A DNA stretch of 64,000 nucleotides from Calycina herbarum (Eukaryota > Ascomycota > Leotiomycetes > Helotiales > Pezizellaceae). The notes under the pieces were generated by a model, which was not told the origin of the DNA, made no database searches, and was given only the letters and a program-made list of their open reading frames with translations. Of the stretch, positions 11,843 to 23,780 are shown piece by piece. The stretch spans positions 124,001 to 188,000 of the forward strand of contig LLEY01000122.1 of assembly GCA_001414485.1 (NCBI GenBank). The letters run 5' to 3'. Positions within the stretch are counted from its first letter, which is position 1. Every line of letters starts with the position of its first letter. The position numbers and the translations under genes are program-made.

Positions 11843-12546
11843 ATGAGTCCGAAGAAACGCAAGGTGTCGAATGCGGGTTTACCAAACAGACCAATTCCTC
11901 TGCCACCCAGAACATATGGGTTGCCACTTGATGCGACTAAAACTCGACACCACGAACTTCACCGCCGCGAGGTTGACGCGGGAATGAAACGAGAGACGGA
12001 GCATCAAATCATACTGCTAGAGCAACAGCAAGTTCTCCGGCGCAAGGAAATGAGAAAGGAACCTGCAGTTGAAGGAGAGACCTCCCTCAATATCACGGAA
12101 GTCCGCTTTGCTTTCGAGTGTCGGATAAGGAAAGATCGTATTTGGATGATGATAGTGCATAATTCGGATACCGATCGTACGATAAGACTTGACAGTGAAC
12201 TTGGTGGGTTTTCGATATTTGCTTGTCCTTGTTTTGTCCGCTGATGATTGAAGCCGTCCCTCAGGTATCCACTCTAGCAGAGCTGTGCTATCGTTCTCGG
12301 AGATTTAAAGTTGAGGGGTGGCCACCCACTACTCTCATGTTGAGAGAAGGGCAGCTCGAGGGTATGAAGGAATGGGTGCTGGGTATTCCACCTGCAGGGT
12401 ATCTAACGGCGACTATATGGACCGCAACTACGAGCCCAGGAGAACCCGAAGGATTAAAGCGAACGAGAGAGGAATCAGAGGATGGATTGGTAGATTCAAT
12501 CGAGAAGGATGAAAAGAGAGTGAGGACAAAGAGAGAAGAATCTTGA
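11843..12546 (+). CDS. Orphan basic protein, two exons
   Basis: Predicted exons 11843-12203 and 12278-12546 give 209 residues. The 74-bp intron has a GTGGGT donor, a CTGATG-like branch and a CTCTAG acceptor; this acceptor keeps the second frame open, while the nearer CCTCAG acceptor leads to an early stop. The N-terminus starts MSPKKRKV, resembling a nuclear localisation signal. A Gln/Glu/Arg-rich helix follows at about 45-80, then a more beta-like part (ITEVRFAFECRIRKDRIWMM) and a charged tail rich in Lys/Glu/Arg. An alternative start at 11492 would add 117 residues encoded partly by the minisatellite. I recognise no family; the gene model rests on splice signals and frame only. Confidence 0.5.
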
Positions 12547-13558
12547 TTGGGATGATGAAGTGAGTTTGAGAGCAGCGAAAGCGCTAATTAGCGTCGTTTA
12601 GCCTATAAATAAATGCAACTTAGTTGAGCCAAAACCTTCTTAAGGGTAAAATACCTCGACTGCTTAAGTGGATAAGATAACATTCCAAGATAAAAGTAAA
12701 CCTGTCTTTACTGAGATATTATATATTACTTGAACATTAACTCAACATAGGTGTTGCTTGTAATATTTCGGACAGAAACACCAAACGCTGATCCCTCCAC
12801 ACTCCCGTCGACCTATCTATCACCAACTCATTTACGGCTGAGGGGAGATGGCTCTAATCCAGGAGCCCGAGCCTTCGGGGCCCCTTAGACGGATTACAAG
12901 AGTAACTCGCGGCCAGCAAGAGACATCGAGGTCTTTGGATCCAGCTATTTCTTAAGATTTTTTGGCATTTCTTTTCTGATGAAGGCGGAAAAAAGGTTTG
13001 CGAAGTGAAGTGTGGTTTCTCAGCGCAAAACTCTTTCTTGGTGCGCAAGGAGGTGGAGTTGGCGAATGTTGACCAGGTCGTGCCTTCCTCCAAAACCATC
13101 GGCTTGACCTTCCCTAACTCCAGCCGCTTGTCGCAACCCCTACGTTCGCTCTTTCTTTCGTAGGTAAGTCGACATCAGCCTACCGCGACAAGAGAAGGCG
13201 CGATTCCAGAGTACAACCCTGGTCGGGGTAAAGGGATAGGACGTATTCACAATCTGTCCGTTTCCATCAAAAACACCCCAAAGGCCCTCACAGCGAAGTG
13301 TCATTCTTTGAAGCACTCCATCGGCTTTTAAATTTTTCATTCGCGAAGCTATTTCCTTGAATACCCAAAAACGATAACTTCGAGGCACCTTGGTATGCGA
13401 TTAGCCGAGGTTGGCCCTTCCGCTCCAAACTCCACTCATCGCAGTTGTAGCCCAAAAGGAATCTTCAGATAAGAGTATGAGCAACTCTTGAGGTCCTTAC
13501 AACTTGAAGTTCAAGCAACTTCAGAACACAAACACACTTGAATTCGCCTTTCGGTATA
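12547..13558. other. Intergenic, nothing recognised
   Basis: Minus-strand open frames at 12854-13099 and 13140-13388 exist, but one begins at GTG and neither shows domain or splice support. Confidence 0.4.
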
Positions 13559-14505
13559 ATGGACAATAGCGAACTTCTTCAGCAGATAGCGGCCAACAGT
13601 CTTGCTGCTCGCCAAAAACAGTGGGCCATCACATTCAAGAAGTGGGTGAAGGAGGATGGCTGGAACCCCCATCTACGCGTCTGGACCACCCTACCTGAGG
13701 GGTGAGTACCTGTCCATTTTAAAGCTGTATACTAGCTGACATCAACAAAAGCTTACTTTTGGAAGAGCAGAAATCTTCTGGGAGCATTTCAAGCGCATCG
13801 GTCAAGCAGAGGAAGTTCTCGCCATCCTATTGGAGAGGAGTGGCTTCGTTATGGACGTATTCAGTCATCCGACCGTCGGCCAGAATGCTGCCAATCTCCA
13901 AAAAGTTCAAGCAGACAGAACTGCAACCCGTGTTTTCCCCATGCAAATAGCGGCAGTCAGCAAGAAGATATACCTCGCACCAAATTTGGCGCTCATAAAG
14001 CACAACACCTTTAGTCTCAGTAGTCCAACCAGTGCCAGAATCTTTTGCATCCTAGAAAGGTCTTGTATAACAAACTCTCAAGAACTCTCAAGATTGTCGT
14101 CTTTGATCACCAAACTGGCCATCGTCATGACTACCAACCTGTCCTACCGAACCATGCCAGCTCGCAATTGCCAATAATATCCAACTTTTTCCCACCGCCC
14201 GACTGCAAATCTTCCACACGAGCGATGTAGACGTCGGCAAATTAGGCGGAAACCCAGTCCCTATGGGCGAAACCCAGGAAGGGGTCAGACTTGACCCTCT
14301 GTTCGGAGCGGCAAGACCGTCCACGTCGGAGCTGAAGGTAGCGGTTTATGGTTGGCAAGAGGGATCAGCGAAGAAGGGTTTGAAGTGGGATTTTGAGCAG
14401 ATGGTGGCTACGCTTCCAGACAAATCGGTGTTGTGGCTGGATGGTACGTGGGAGGAGAAACAAGAGAGAGGCAGGGAAGACTTGCGCCTGGCGAAAGTGG
14501 TGTAA
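13559..14505 (+). CDS. Orphan gene, exon structure of the middle unresolved (possibly a pseudogene)
   Basis: The start is supported: ATG at 13559, exon 13559-13701, a 64-bp intron (GTGAGT donor, GCTGAC branch, GGAAG acceptor) and a second exon from 13766 that keeps a protein-like frame to about 13980 (EIFWEHFKRIG, FVMDVFSHPTVGQN). A protein-like stretch in another frame lies at about 14045-14170 (KIVVFDHQTGHRHDY), and a third frame from about 14165 to the stop at 14505 ends in a Trp/Lys/Glu-rich tail (VAVYGWQEGS, KSVLWLDGTWEEKQ). No clean GT-AG introns join these three frames, so either non-obvious introns are present or frameshifts have broken the gene. I recognise no domain. No transposon sequence is visible in it. 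Confidence 0.4.
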
Positions 14506-15552
14506 ATGATAAGTGGAACCACCGCAAGGCGATATTGTGGGCTGTTTAAAAAGCATGTGGGGATTCAGTCGCTTAACTACATGGAAGATCACTTGGCTTT
14601 GCACTTCAGAAACCTTTCAATTGCGAATGTGATCTGCGGAGCAACTCTTCATTGATGCAGCATAGTATGCTCTTCCATTCTCGTCCTCCGCCTCCACAGT
14701 TGCAGCTTTCTGCTCTAACTTTATTTTCGTTGTATGTAATGGTTGCCTATATTCCTTTCCCATCCTACCTGTCTTTCTGCAAAATGTATACAAGCTCAAT
14801 ATTCTCCTGTTGCGTCCCCCAAATCCTCTCCATTCTCCTCCAAAGTGCCTTCGTCTCCATCATTCTCATTCTCGCAATCTGAATCAGAAGTTTCATTGCT
14901 TATATCTTCCTCGGTACTAAGATAGTATAAATCCGCACAGTAAGGTGCAAGCCTGGTACTCTCGTAACCCGGGTAGTTGCCCTCCTAATCCGTAACGTCC
15001 CATTGAGAAACCCGGACCCCGCATAATTGAATCTCCCCCTCGTGCTCAAGTAATGAAATTACTAATTATGAACCTGAATTGTCATATATTATATAAACAT
15101 GAATAGTGAACTCCAAAAGGCTGTTTATATCGTTCAGATCCCAGGCTTACTCACCAGCGCAAATCGCGTTGCAGTGGTGGAAAGCTCCCTCACCCCCTCA
15201 CACCAAACCTCACTCACTTCCACCCCTTCCCCCCCACAGCTCCACCCCACCAGCCGTTCTACAGAAACGAAATAATTCAAAATAACGCATTGCCCCATCA
15301 GCATAAAATAGTCCTTGTGGCTAGAACGGTTAGATAAGGTTATTAGAAAAGTACATCTCGAAAAGAGACTGAGCTACCGCCACTATCCCTTGCTAGACGA
15401 AAACATCCCGTTGATTAATTTCTGGGTGACTTTGGGTCGTGTTGGCAGAGGTAATTCTCTGCACTGTAACATTCTTTTTGCCATTTTTTAAAGCCGTGTT
15501 GAAGAGTTTGGGTAGCGACTTCGGGTCGCCTTCACAACAATCCAAGAACTTC
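14506..15552. other. No supported gene
   Basis: A C-rich pyrimidine stretch at about 15180-15260 and short open frames only. On the minus strand this is directly downstream of the lipase stop and may hold remnants of a longer ancestral C-terminus: an open frame at 15393-15617 with a GTGAGA donor-like site sits at the stop. Confidence 0.35.
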
Positions 15553-16417
15553 TCACTGCAGCGTCTCGTAGAATGAGTGTAACAAAAGGTCTTGACACTG
15601 TTCTGGAAATTCGCCATTGATCAAACGAAGTGCTTCCGAGTCGCGATTTAGATTTGCAACGTAAGGTCTGTTGCCACCCATTGAACCGAGAACTTTTGAA
15701 AGGACTTGAGCAACGTCGGAGCCTCGATGGGGTGTAGCAAGAAACAGTACGCCCTGAAAACGAGCTGCTAGAGATTCGTATTGCTGCTTTGCTTTTGCTG
15801 AGAGATAGGCGCGTTTAATAACGAGACCCCCCATACTGTGACCAATTAAAACGATAGGTGCCTAAACTGAAATGAGCGATTATTACTGACATATAAACCA
15901 ATTTAAAAGATAGAAATACCGGTCATTCGGAGCAGAGGAAAAACTAACATGCCTTTGTATCCCGCGGGATAGATGGACAATCAAGAATAGCATTGAGAAG
16001 TGCATCTGCGAAATCATGAATACTGAGAATGCTCTTCTTGCCCCAATTCGAGTCATAACCAAAACTGTGAATTCTCACATCCTTTAACGCTTCATCACTC
16101 GGTAACCATTCCTTTGGCCAATACAGTGTCGGATCACCTGATTTTGTCCATGTTTTTCGCGATCCCCCACCAAGCCCATGTACAAATATTAAATCGATGT
16201 TTGCCGGGTTGCTTGTTGGCACGGAGAGAGTATTCAACCCCAAAGGACCTATTTTGTCCTCCAGAACAGAACTGCGACCTTCGCTCCCTCCTGAGAGCCA
16301 GCTTCGGGTGGAAGATAGAAGTGACCGACTATTCGACGAGAAGATTGAAGTGCTTGTGGAAGTCATGGATGTTTTAGAGTTTGTCGAAACCTTTTGCAAT
16401 TCAAGATCGTCATCCAT
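15553..16417 (-). CDS. SesB/DUF676-like alpha/beta-hydrolase (NLR-type lipase domain), short stand-alone form
   Basis: Two minus-strand exons, 16417-15953 and 15861-15553, give 257 residues. The N-terminal ~60 residues are Ser/Thr-rich and variable. Then come the oxyanion-type FVHGLGGG (about 78-85), WPKEWLP, FGYDSNWG, the nucleophile elbow GHSMGG (Ser164) and FLATPHRGSDV. This is the lipase/esterase module that precedes NACHT or TIR-like domains in many fungal NLR (HET/Ses) proteins, and it also occurs alone. The 91-bp intron must be GC-AG (AAG followed by GCATGT; acceptor GTTTAG): only this joins DTK to APIVLIGHS in frame, and exon 1 is then exactly 155 codons. The protein stops soon after HSFYETLQ, where larger relatives continue, so it may be truncated. 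No NACHT motif was seen downstream. Confidence 0.75.
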
Positions 16418-16947
16418 GGCGGGCAGTAGGTCTCGAAAACTCCACTTCCACGGGGGTCTGGGGTGCACACGAGGCAGACTGGGTGGGCAGACTGGCACAA
16501 CTACCTACGCTATATACGTTCGCGGGGTCCTGACAACAACCTGGGACTGCATCTGATCATCCTAGTTTCCAGCCTCAATATTTATTACCCGTATCTTCCT
16601 TCCTTATACGAAGCGGTTCAATTCATCGATTCGCCCACTCATCAACGATGGGGTTGTCGTGCTGCAGAAAAGCCTTGCTGAAATCTTTGGAAGATGTATC
16701 GTACAGGAGCGGGGAATCATGCCGCGTATCAGAACACAAGATATAAATATTTTGGCCACCTCCATGCGTACATGGTGTGATGCTGCGAGGTGGGACCTCC
16801 TCTACCACCACCACCCCTTCTTTTCGTTTGCGTCGTTCAACTACATCATAACAAGGAACTTTGTCGCCCCGATCTTCACTTGTCATTCACCTAAAATCCT
16901 GGTTCCATCTTGGCAGTTGAATATTTCTTCATTTCTTTTTCGAAAAT

Positions 16948-18769
16948 ATGGCGGGTCCTATGGAGGTCTTGCACGTAATGACCCCAGCAGAATGGGGGAA
17001 AACCAATCGACGTGGACGAGAAATGGATTCAGTACTGAGATTGAGAGCATTCATCCTCATGGCGCCAGCTATTGGACTAGGACTGCCGAGATCTCGACGA
17101 AAATGACTGATAGTACACCGCGTTCCTACTTTCTCAAAGTAAGTCTTACTCCATAAACCTTGAAAAGAAATAGAGAATGACAGCTATACAAGGTATCTCA
17201 AGGCAACAATGGTAAAGGGAAGGTTCTTGGAGAATTTGTTTCAATGAAGGCTTTGTATCAAGTGTCGCCTAAATGCGTCCCCGAGCCAATTGGATCTGGC
17301 ACATACGCCTCTGCTGAAGACATACACTTTTTTTTATTGTGAACTCATAAATATGACAAGATGAGATTCCCGAAGTCCAAGCTTTTACCTGCGCCCTTGC
17401 AGAGCTACACTCGAAAGAAATCTCTCCAAATGGCAAATACGGATTTGATGTTCCCACCTACAAAGGCACCATCCCGCAATACACCGCCTGGCACGATAGA
17501 TGGGAAGAATCATACTATCATTCGATGAAGTGGTTCATGCATGCCGAAGAAAAATCCCAGGGTGTTGACGAGGAAATGCAACAACTTTGACAAGGAATTC
17601 TTGACATACAGTGAGTTGCGAGTTAAGCTTGAATTTGCCCACTTTTTTTGTAAACCGAGCTTTTTGAGATTTTCCCCCTTTTTAGGCACTCTTTTACCTA
17701 TTAATTAATAACAACATATGATATACTATTTATAAGAACAGGAAAGAAGAGGCTTATATCTCCCCTTGTACTCTATAAACTTTATAGGACAAAAACAGAC
17801 AATTTTATATCTGTCTTGATTTTTATAGGGTCTTGGCATAGCCTGTCGACCTTACAGGGGTAGTGAAATTTTTTCAAGAAAAGGGGTTATTTTAAGAATT
17901 ATTTATCTTTTAGTTTACTTTTGTTATACTTACTTTAAATTAATAAATTATATAGAAGCGAGATAATTAGATATAGCGCTTCTTTCTAGCTAGGCCTCGT
18001 CTCTTTTAGAGTACTTTTATTTTCTGTCTTCTAAAGAAAAGAGAGAGAAAGCCTTAATAAAAAAAAGCTCGGATTATAAAAAAAGTAGGCAAATTCAAGC
18101 TTAACTCGCAACTCACTGTAGTTATCCCTCGATTGCTCCGACCGCTTGAAACTGGAGGCCGAATGATACAGCCTCATCTCATCCATGGTAATGTTTGGGC
18201 CGGCAATACGTCGTGGAACATTGACACGAATTTACCTGTCATCTACGATGCTGCAGCTCTGTATGCTCACAACGAATGCAAGTCTGAGATTTCTGAATTA
18301 AATGAACAAAATGAATTAGATACTGACTATACGCAGTGGAGATGGCCGCCTGGCGACCAATAAGCCACCTCATCGGTAGACAGTATTTGAAGGCGTACTT
18401 TCATTACTTCCCAGTGTCGGCACCCGAAGAAGACCAAGATGATCGCAATATGCTTTACTATCTGTAATAATTTTGATCAAATTTCAAGCTCATTTGCTAA
18501 TTTTGGACAAGTCGTTGGGGCCACAAAAGCTCAGCACTATTCTCTGGAAATTTGAGATATCGAAACATGTATGTACAAAATATTTCATTTCACTCTAAAC
18601 TACTTGGCTTAGACAATTGGGCAACAGGGCCAAAGAGACAATGAAGACTTTAATTGCCAAATTTCCTGGCGGTTATGAAGCGTGGGCGAAAGAGAAAGGA
18701 GAGGAGCCCGTACATCGAGTTAATCCTCACACAACTATCGGCTTGGAATTAATAGACGGATCATTATGA
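16948..18769 (+). pseudogene. Fructosamine/ribulosamine-3-kinase family gene, broken
   Basis: The residues match the fungal fructosamine-kinase family: IHPHGASYWTRTAEI, a 54-bp GT-AG intron (17139-17192), then VSQGNNGKGKVLGEF, PEPIGSGTY, ALAELHSKEISPNGKYGF, HLIHGNVWAGN (catalytic-loop-like), LYAHNE, AAWRPISHLIGRQY and a C-terminal FPGGYEAWAKEKGEEPV. Such kinases phosphorylate sugars attached to protein lysines to remove glycation. The gene is not functional as read. One extra T in the poly-T near 17330-17340 and one extra A near 17357-17360 shift the frame, a TGA follows in QQL-stop near 17588, and a 510-bp element sits at 17609-18118. Further frame changes occur near 18340 and 18480-18610. 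The start is uncertain because the ATG at 16948 is in a different frame from the first conserved block. Confidence 0.82.
17609..18118. mobile_element. 510-bp TA-flanked inverted-repeat element (MITE) inside the kinase pseudogene
   Basis: Terminal inverted repeats of about 57 bp with only a few mismatches; both begin CAGTGAGTTGCGAGTTAAGC read inward. It is flanked by TA on both sides (17607-17608, 18119-18120). Removing it and one TA restores ATT CTT GAC ATA GTT ATC, in the frame of the kinase. The interior is AT-rich with no open frame. TA duplication points to mobilisation by a Tc1/mariner/pogo-type transposase. Confidence 0.9.
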
Positions 18770-19280
18770 TAGAGTTGATTGAACTAGAGTCAATTTCGAT
18801 ATTGATTGACACACATATCTTCAGTTCCATCACTGTAGGCTGCAGCCGAGAACTTTACCCAACGTTATTTTCTTTTCTCTTAAATGTCTCACTTCCTGTT
18901 TCTAGGATATTTATGTTTTCCGTGGTATTTTATCGCTCTGCTTGTGATGATTTCCTCCTGTATAGTACAGTCTAGAAGAGATAGTTCGAGGTCTTGTCAA
19001 GGGACCAAGGAAGCTCACGCTCAAAGAGGCCACCCCAGCACCTCAGGCATCGAATCTTTCTCACTGGATTGCTGGATTGATGGTTTCCGGTTCCACCATA
19101 TAGTATCTATTGGCTGGGGGGTGCAGATATTCAATATGCGTTGTTAAAAAGGAAGGTATGAGGCCAACCACCCACCTCACCCACAGGTGTGCTGCACAAT
19201 CACCCCGCATCAACGTTTCACAGGGCTGAAGAAACCCAACCTCTTTCCCCGGAACAACGCAATCTTCATCTCATTTGAAC

Positions 19281-20080
19281 ATGTCTGACGCAAATGCAAC
19301 AACACCACGAGTCTTCATTACTCGACATGTTAGGTTTTCCCCCGGTTTTTTCCAACTATTTTCAATCCTCATATCTTTCTAATTTATCTTTCTATCATTT
19401 AGGAGAGACGGAATAGACCATTAATGGTCGTTGCACTGGCAACGCCGAGATTCCCCTGACCGCGAACGGCATTTCTCAAGTTCAAGGTACCGGGGACACT
19501 TTAGTCGGTGACAAGAAACTCATCGATCCTTCGAAATTGGTACACATTTTCACCTCGCCCCGCAAACGTGCGGTTCTCACTTTGGAGATGCTGCTTGGTC
19601 CGCCCGAGAAAGAGCGTTTGGAAAAGGAAGGGAAAATCACGGTCACGGAAGATATCACAGAGTGGGATTACGGAGATTATGAAGGATTGAAATCTCACGA
19701 GATCAAGGAGAGTAGAGCGAAAAGGGCTCTGTCAAAATGGGATATTTGGACTCAGGGCTGTGAGGGTGGAGAGTGAGTTCTATCTACGAACTTTCTTTGT
19801 AATCAAATATCTGAACCGACGAAAATAATGTGCTAATATTTCCCATTTGAAACAGGTCAGCTGAAGCAGTACAAGTGCGTCTCAACAGACTCATAGGGGA
19901 GATTTACAAACTGCAAATTCCGCACATTGATGGCAAAAGTGGCCAAGCTTCTGATGTACTGATTGTAAGTGCCTTGAACATCCACACATCTCTCTATGCT
20001 ATTAATCCTACTTCTGATAGGTCACTTTTAAAGTCAGTTAACACCTACTCAAAACTTTCGGGCAAAGCTTCAGTCCATTA
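19281..20080 (+). pseudogene. Histidine phosphatase (phosphoglycerate mutase/SHB17-like), broken and truncated
   Basis: The residues spell the start of a fungal SHB17-like sugar bisphosphatase: VFITRH, then GETE, INGRCTGNAEIPLTANG, FTSPRKRAVLTLEML, EWDYGDYEGL and DIWTQGCEGGESAEAVQVR. The family uses the RHG histidine and a later AHGH for catalysis. Exon 1 is 19281-19329; exon 2 is 19403-19772; exon 3 is 19856-19964. Three defects are visible: the first donor has lost a base (CATG is followed directly by TTAGG, so RHG cannot be joined in frame), the Trp after GETE is TAG, and beyond DVLI the conserved AHGHSLRAF part is missing or unrecognisable. The TGG-to-TAG change is RIP-like. Confidence 0.8.
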
Positions 20081-22043
20081 ATTTTCTTCTGGGTTTAGAT
20101 CAGCTAAACCAAACCCGATGGGTTCAGATTCGGGCTATCAAACGTGGGTCTCTCAAGACGAGGTATCAGAATTTCTTTCACTATAAAGAAAGGAGTCTAA
20201 ACTCAACCAGTCTTCCAAGGCTTAGAGATACGCTTTGGTGTTGGCCTTGACCTCACATTCTTTCTTGAAATTCTCCTTCCACGTCTGCACTCAAATGGGC
20301 TATTTCGGCATGTTGGAGTTCCCGACTTCCAGTTACCGCGTCTTCACTCTTGAATGTGCATTCAATCTGCAAGATTCCACTCTTTCGTGTTTGTTTTCGC
20401 TACGAATTCACTTTTGACCCTTGTTGAATTTCTCAAAGTCCAGATCAAGTCATGGGCCGACCACCTTGATGATTGCAATATCTCATTCTTTCTCCGCCTT
20501 CTTCAAAACAGGTCAAACTCTGCACTCGAGGGGTGCTAATCCAGTTCTTTTTTTGTAAATGGAACGCGACTCAATGCTATTGGATCTTGACACCAAGCCC
20601 TCAGCCACTTCATCTGGAGCTAACGCGGCGGGTATATGGTCGATGCCTTCCAAATTATTCTTGCTCTTCACTATCTGAGCATGTGTCATAGGTATTGACC
20701 TCGGCCTTGCGAACTCAGCATAGGGAACTTAGTGTAGTCATGGCTACTTGTCAGGGCCAATCGTTCTCTAAAACAGGCTAAAGCATACCGTGAGATATCA
20801 AAATATGACCATCTACAGCCGAATTTCCAGTATTGAATTACTGTTCGTGTCTCAATTTTGCGTATTCAATGACACTGTTGCATTGCATTAAGATATATTT
20901 GACAGTTTTATGACCTAAATCTTGTGCTAGTATCTCAATTGGCAGGAAACCCCCTCCGTGGTGAGTCTGTCAGCCCAAGGCTTTGGAATGATGGTAGTTG
21001 GTGTGTATTGTAAAAAAACTTTCCCAAAATGGCCTGAGATAAACGAGGATGAGTCTTGTAGTTCCAGTTCAAATTAAAGGCGGCGAGGTGCTTTTGTCAG
21101 CCTTGATCCCTTCGACTTTAGGGAGGCGAGGACTTGATTGCTCTCCCTATCTTGACGAAGTTGCGGGGGTTTGAATGAGAACTTTTTGAGACGGAAACTG
21201 GCTGTGGTAATTATTCCCATTTCAACAATCTCCGCCATCCTATTTCTCAAGTCACGCACTTCCAGCTTCCGTATGGGTTAAGTTCTGGCTGTGCAAGTGC
21301 AAAGGTCAGTGAGTTCGATTTAGGGTCGGATTAATTATCTGAGTCCATGGGACGACGGAGTATCTTTCTAGGATTCTAATCATTAGATCCTGAGATATTC
21401 TGTTGATGGTATCGTTTCTTCGTCCCTACAATTTAACAATTATCTTGGTCAAGCTTCACTCCCCTATTTCACTAGGCGAGCTGTACCCCGCACTTCACGG
21501 TGAGGAAACACCAAACTCAAAAGTAGAAATTATAGAACCAACGAAACCTCCAATCCCATACAAATCAATACTAAAACGATCCAGAAATACTATTGGCAAA
21601 GCTGCGTGAGAGTCACCTAAAGTTTTGGTTTGCCTTTGTCGTCTGGTCTACCTCCGAGATAAGGTCAGCGTTCAAAGGCGCCAGCTGCAGTAAGAATATG
21701 CTCCCGAAAACAAGCATAGAAGTTTGAGAAGATAATCCAAAGTTGCCCCAATCATCATTTTCGTGTGTTTGTCCCACTCGTTTTATTTCACAGCATCTGA
21801 TTGCGTAAAGCATGACCAGACATTCGGCGCAAGTTTTGGACATATGCCGAGATCATAGGTATATTTCCGGGTCATCTGGATTCAGTAGAGTTGTTTGTAC
21901 TTTCTTAGTCCCGTCCATGCAGTATAAAAGCCTCCCTCGCCCTTCTGTGGATTTCAAATCTTGGACACTTCAATTCGAGACACATTCTTTGATAAATCAA
22001 ATACCTCGGTCTCAACGAACGTGAACAAAGAAGCTGCGCTGAC
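20081..22043. other. Intergenic, about 2 kb, nothing recognised
   Basis: Normal composition with scattered 60-76 codon open frames, none with domain character. No terminal repeats were noticed. Confidence 0.4.
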
Positions 22044-23780
22044 ATGGCTCCCCCAAGTCTCTCTACCATCCCTTTGAGTGTCAACTCCCACCATCCACTT
22101 CTACTCAATGCTTCAGCAACTAAAAACTCAAACGGTGTCTTTGCTTCGGCTCCCATCAAAAGCGGAGATGTAGTTTATGATGTCAAGAGGCCTTTGGTTT
22201 GTGTAGTAAGTCTATAAATTCGAAGACAGAACAGTCTCTTCTGACGTTTGACAAAAGATTGGCGGTGGTAGGAGATCACTTCTCAGAACTCATTACGATA
22301 ATTGCTTCAAGACAAACATGGCGCTCTCAGATGAGAAGATGGCGAAATCTACTAGTTCATCACCACTCAAAAATTATGCGGACTTTGCCGCTAAGCCCCC
22401 CTTGAAAGTCTGTACAGGCTGCAAAATATGCTACTACTGCAATGATGTATGGCTTTAATTTCTGGCGGAGGGGACGAGTTTAATAGAAGACGCTGACTTT
22501 CGGATCTCAGGCGTGTAGAGAGTCATCTTGGCAACACCATCATGAAGCCGAGTGTCCCACTCTTGCAACACTGGAGGCAACACCTGATATGGAAGACTTT
22601 ATTCTCAGCAGTAACTGCCGTTCCGTAATTCGGCTAACGCAAATGCGACTTCATGGCAAGATAACTGACGAGCAATGGGCTGAACTTAAAACGATGCCAA
22701 CGGAGCGAAGCTCAAGGATGAATGACCCGGACTTTGTTAGAGAGGCAGAAGAAAATGCAGAAACACTGGTGAAGTTGGGTGGGAGCAAGAAAGAGTGGCT
22801 GGACCTAATCTGCTTGGTGAGCGATTTAACTTATACCTTGACCTACACTAAGTAAATTGCAGGTGTATCAAAACAAGAGATTTATCATGAGCCCCGGTAG
22901 CTCGCCACCTCCTGGTATCTTTGAAGTGGGATATTTTCTAGAGCCCCTCACATCTATGGTTGCTCACTCTTGCGATCCAAACTCTTTTATTGTTTTCGAA
23001 GGCAATGAACTCAGGATTCGTACTTTGAGAGATATCTCTGCCAATGAAGAGCTCACTCTTGATTGGGCTTTTGGAAATGGACATGTCAAAGCTCGGCGAT
23101 TGCCTAACGAGGCGTTCTACAACATCAAGTGCAAGTGTAGAATTTGCGAGCAAGGCGGCATGGGTCTTTCAGGGCCACTTTTCAAAAAGTCTGAAGAGTT
23201 GATCGCCTCTTTCGACGCTAAGAGAACCGGAGTCGAAGTCGAAATTGAGCGACATATTACCAATATTCGGGAGTCGGGCTATGGCTGGGGTGTCTCGCCA
23301 CTATGGTATCTGCATAGCTTGTTATTCAGACGCTACCTCGAGATAAAAAAGTTTGACACTTGCATTTGCTACTGTCTCAAGATCCGTTACCTGATAGAGC
23401 CCGCGGATCCTCCTCGGCAGCTTGCAGACCGACTCACCACTCTCAATTTCCTACTAAATGTTCTTAAAATCTCCATATACAAAAGAAACCTGATCAAACT
23501 ACCAGATTCAGTTCATGATGCTTCCCTCGAGGTGTACTTTCACTTGGAGCAAATCATAGTGCGAGATATTGGGAAATGTTTCGGAGAAGATTCTCAAGTG
23601 GCAATCGAGAGAAGAAATCATTCTGAGACGAACTACGGTCGCTTCCAAGAAAGGGCTCCTCCTGGTTGGAAGCGCATCCCCTTGAAGCAATCAGCAGATG
23701 AGAGAACGAAGTTTGTGAAAAACATGAATACTTTACTCAAATGGGCAGGAATTCGGGAGCATACGGAGGAACTGATTTGA
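22044..23780 (+). CDS. SET/MYND (SMYD-like) protein, copy 1
   Basis: Likely a lysine methyltransferase-family protein of 524 residues. Exons 22044-22205, 22258-22446, 22511-22816 and 22863-23780 join in phase 0, all with GT-AG introns of 46-64 bp. The SET N-terminal lobe (VFASAPIKSGDVVY) comes first. A MYND zinc finger follows (Cys106, 109, 112, 115, 119, then His-rich QHHHEAEC ending at Cys132), then a helical insert. The SET core has AHSCDPN (about 253-259), LRDISANEELTLDW and a post-SET-like KCKCRIC. The C-terminal half is helical, TPR-like. The first MYND pair is degraded: HYDNC has only one cysteine where copy 2 has CDNC, so zinc site 1 may be impaired. It lies 502 bp upstream of its paralogue, in the same orientation. 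Confidence 0.88.

Noticed and set aside
13140..13388. 82-codon minus-strand frame
   Set aside because: Begins at GTG and lacks any recognisable motif.
16623..16886. 87-codon minus-strand frame upstream of the kinase remnant
   Set aside because: Low-complexity Val/Glu stretch from a CAC-rich repeat; no supporting context.
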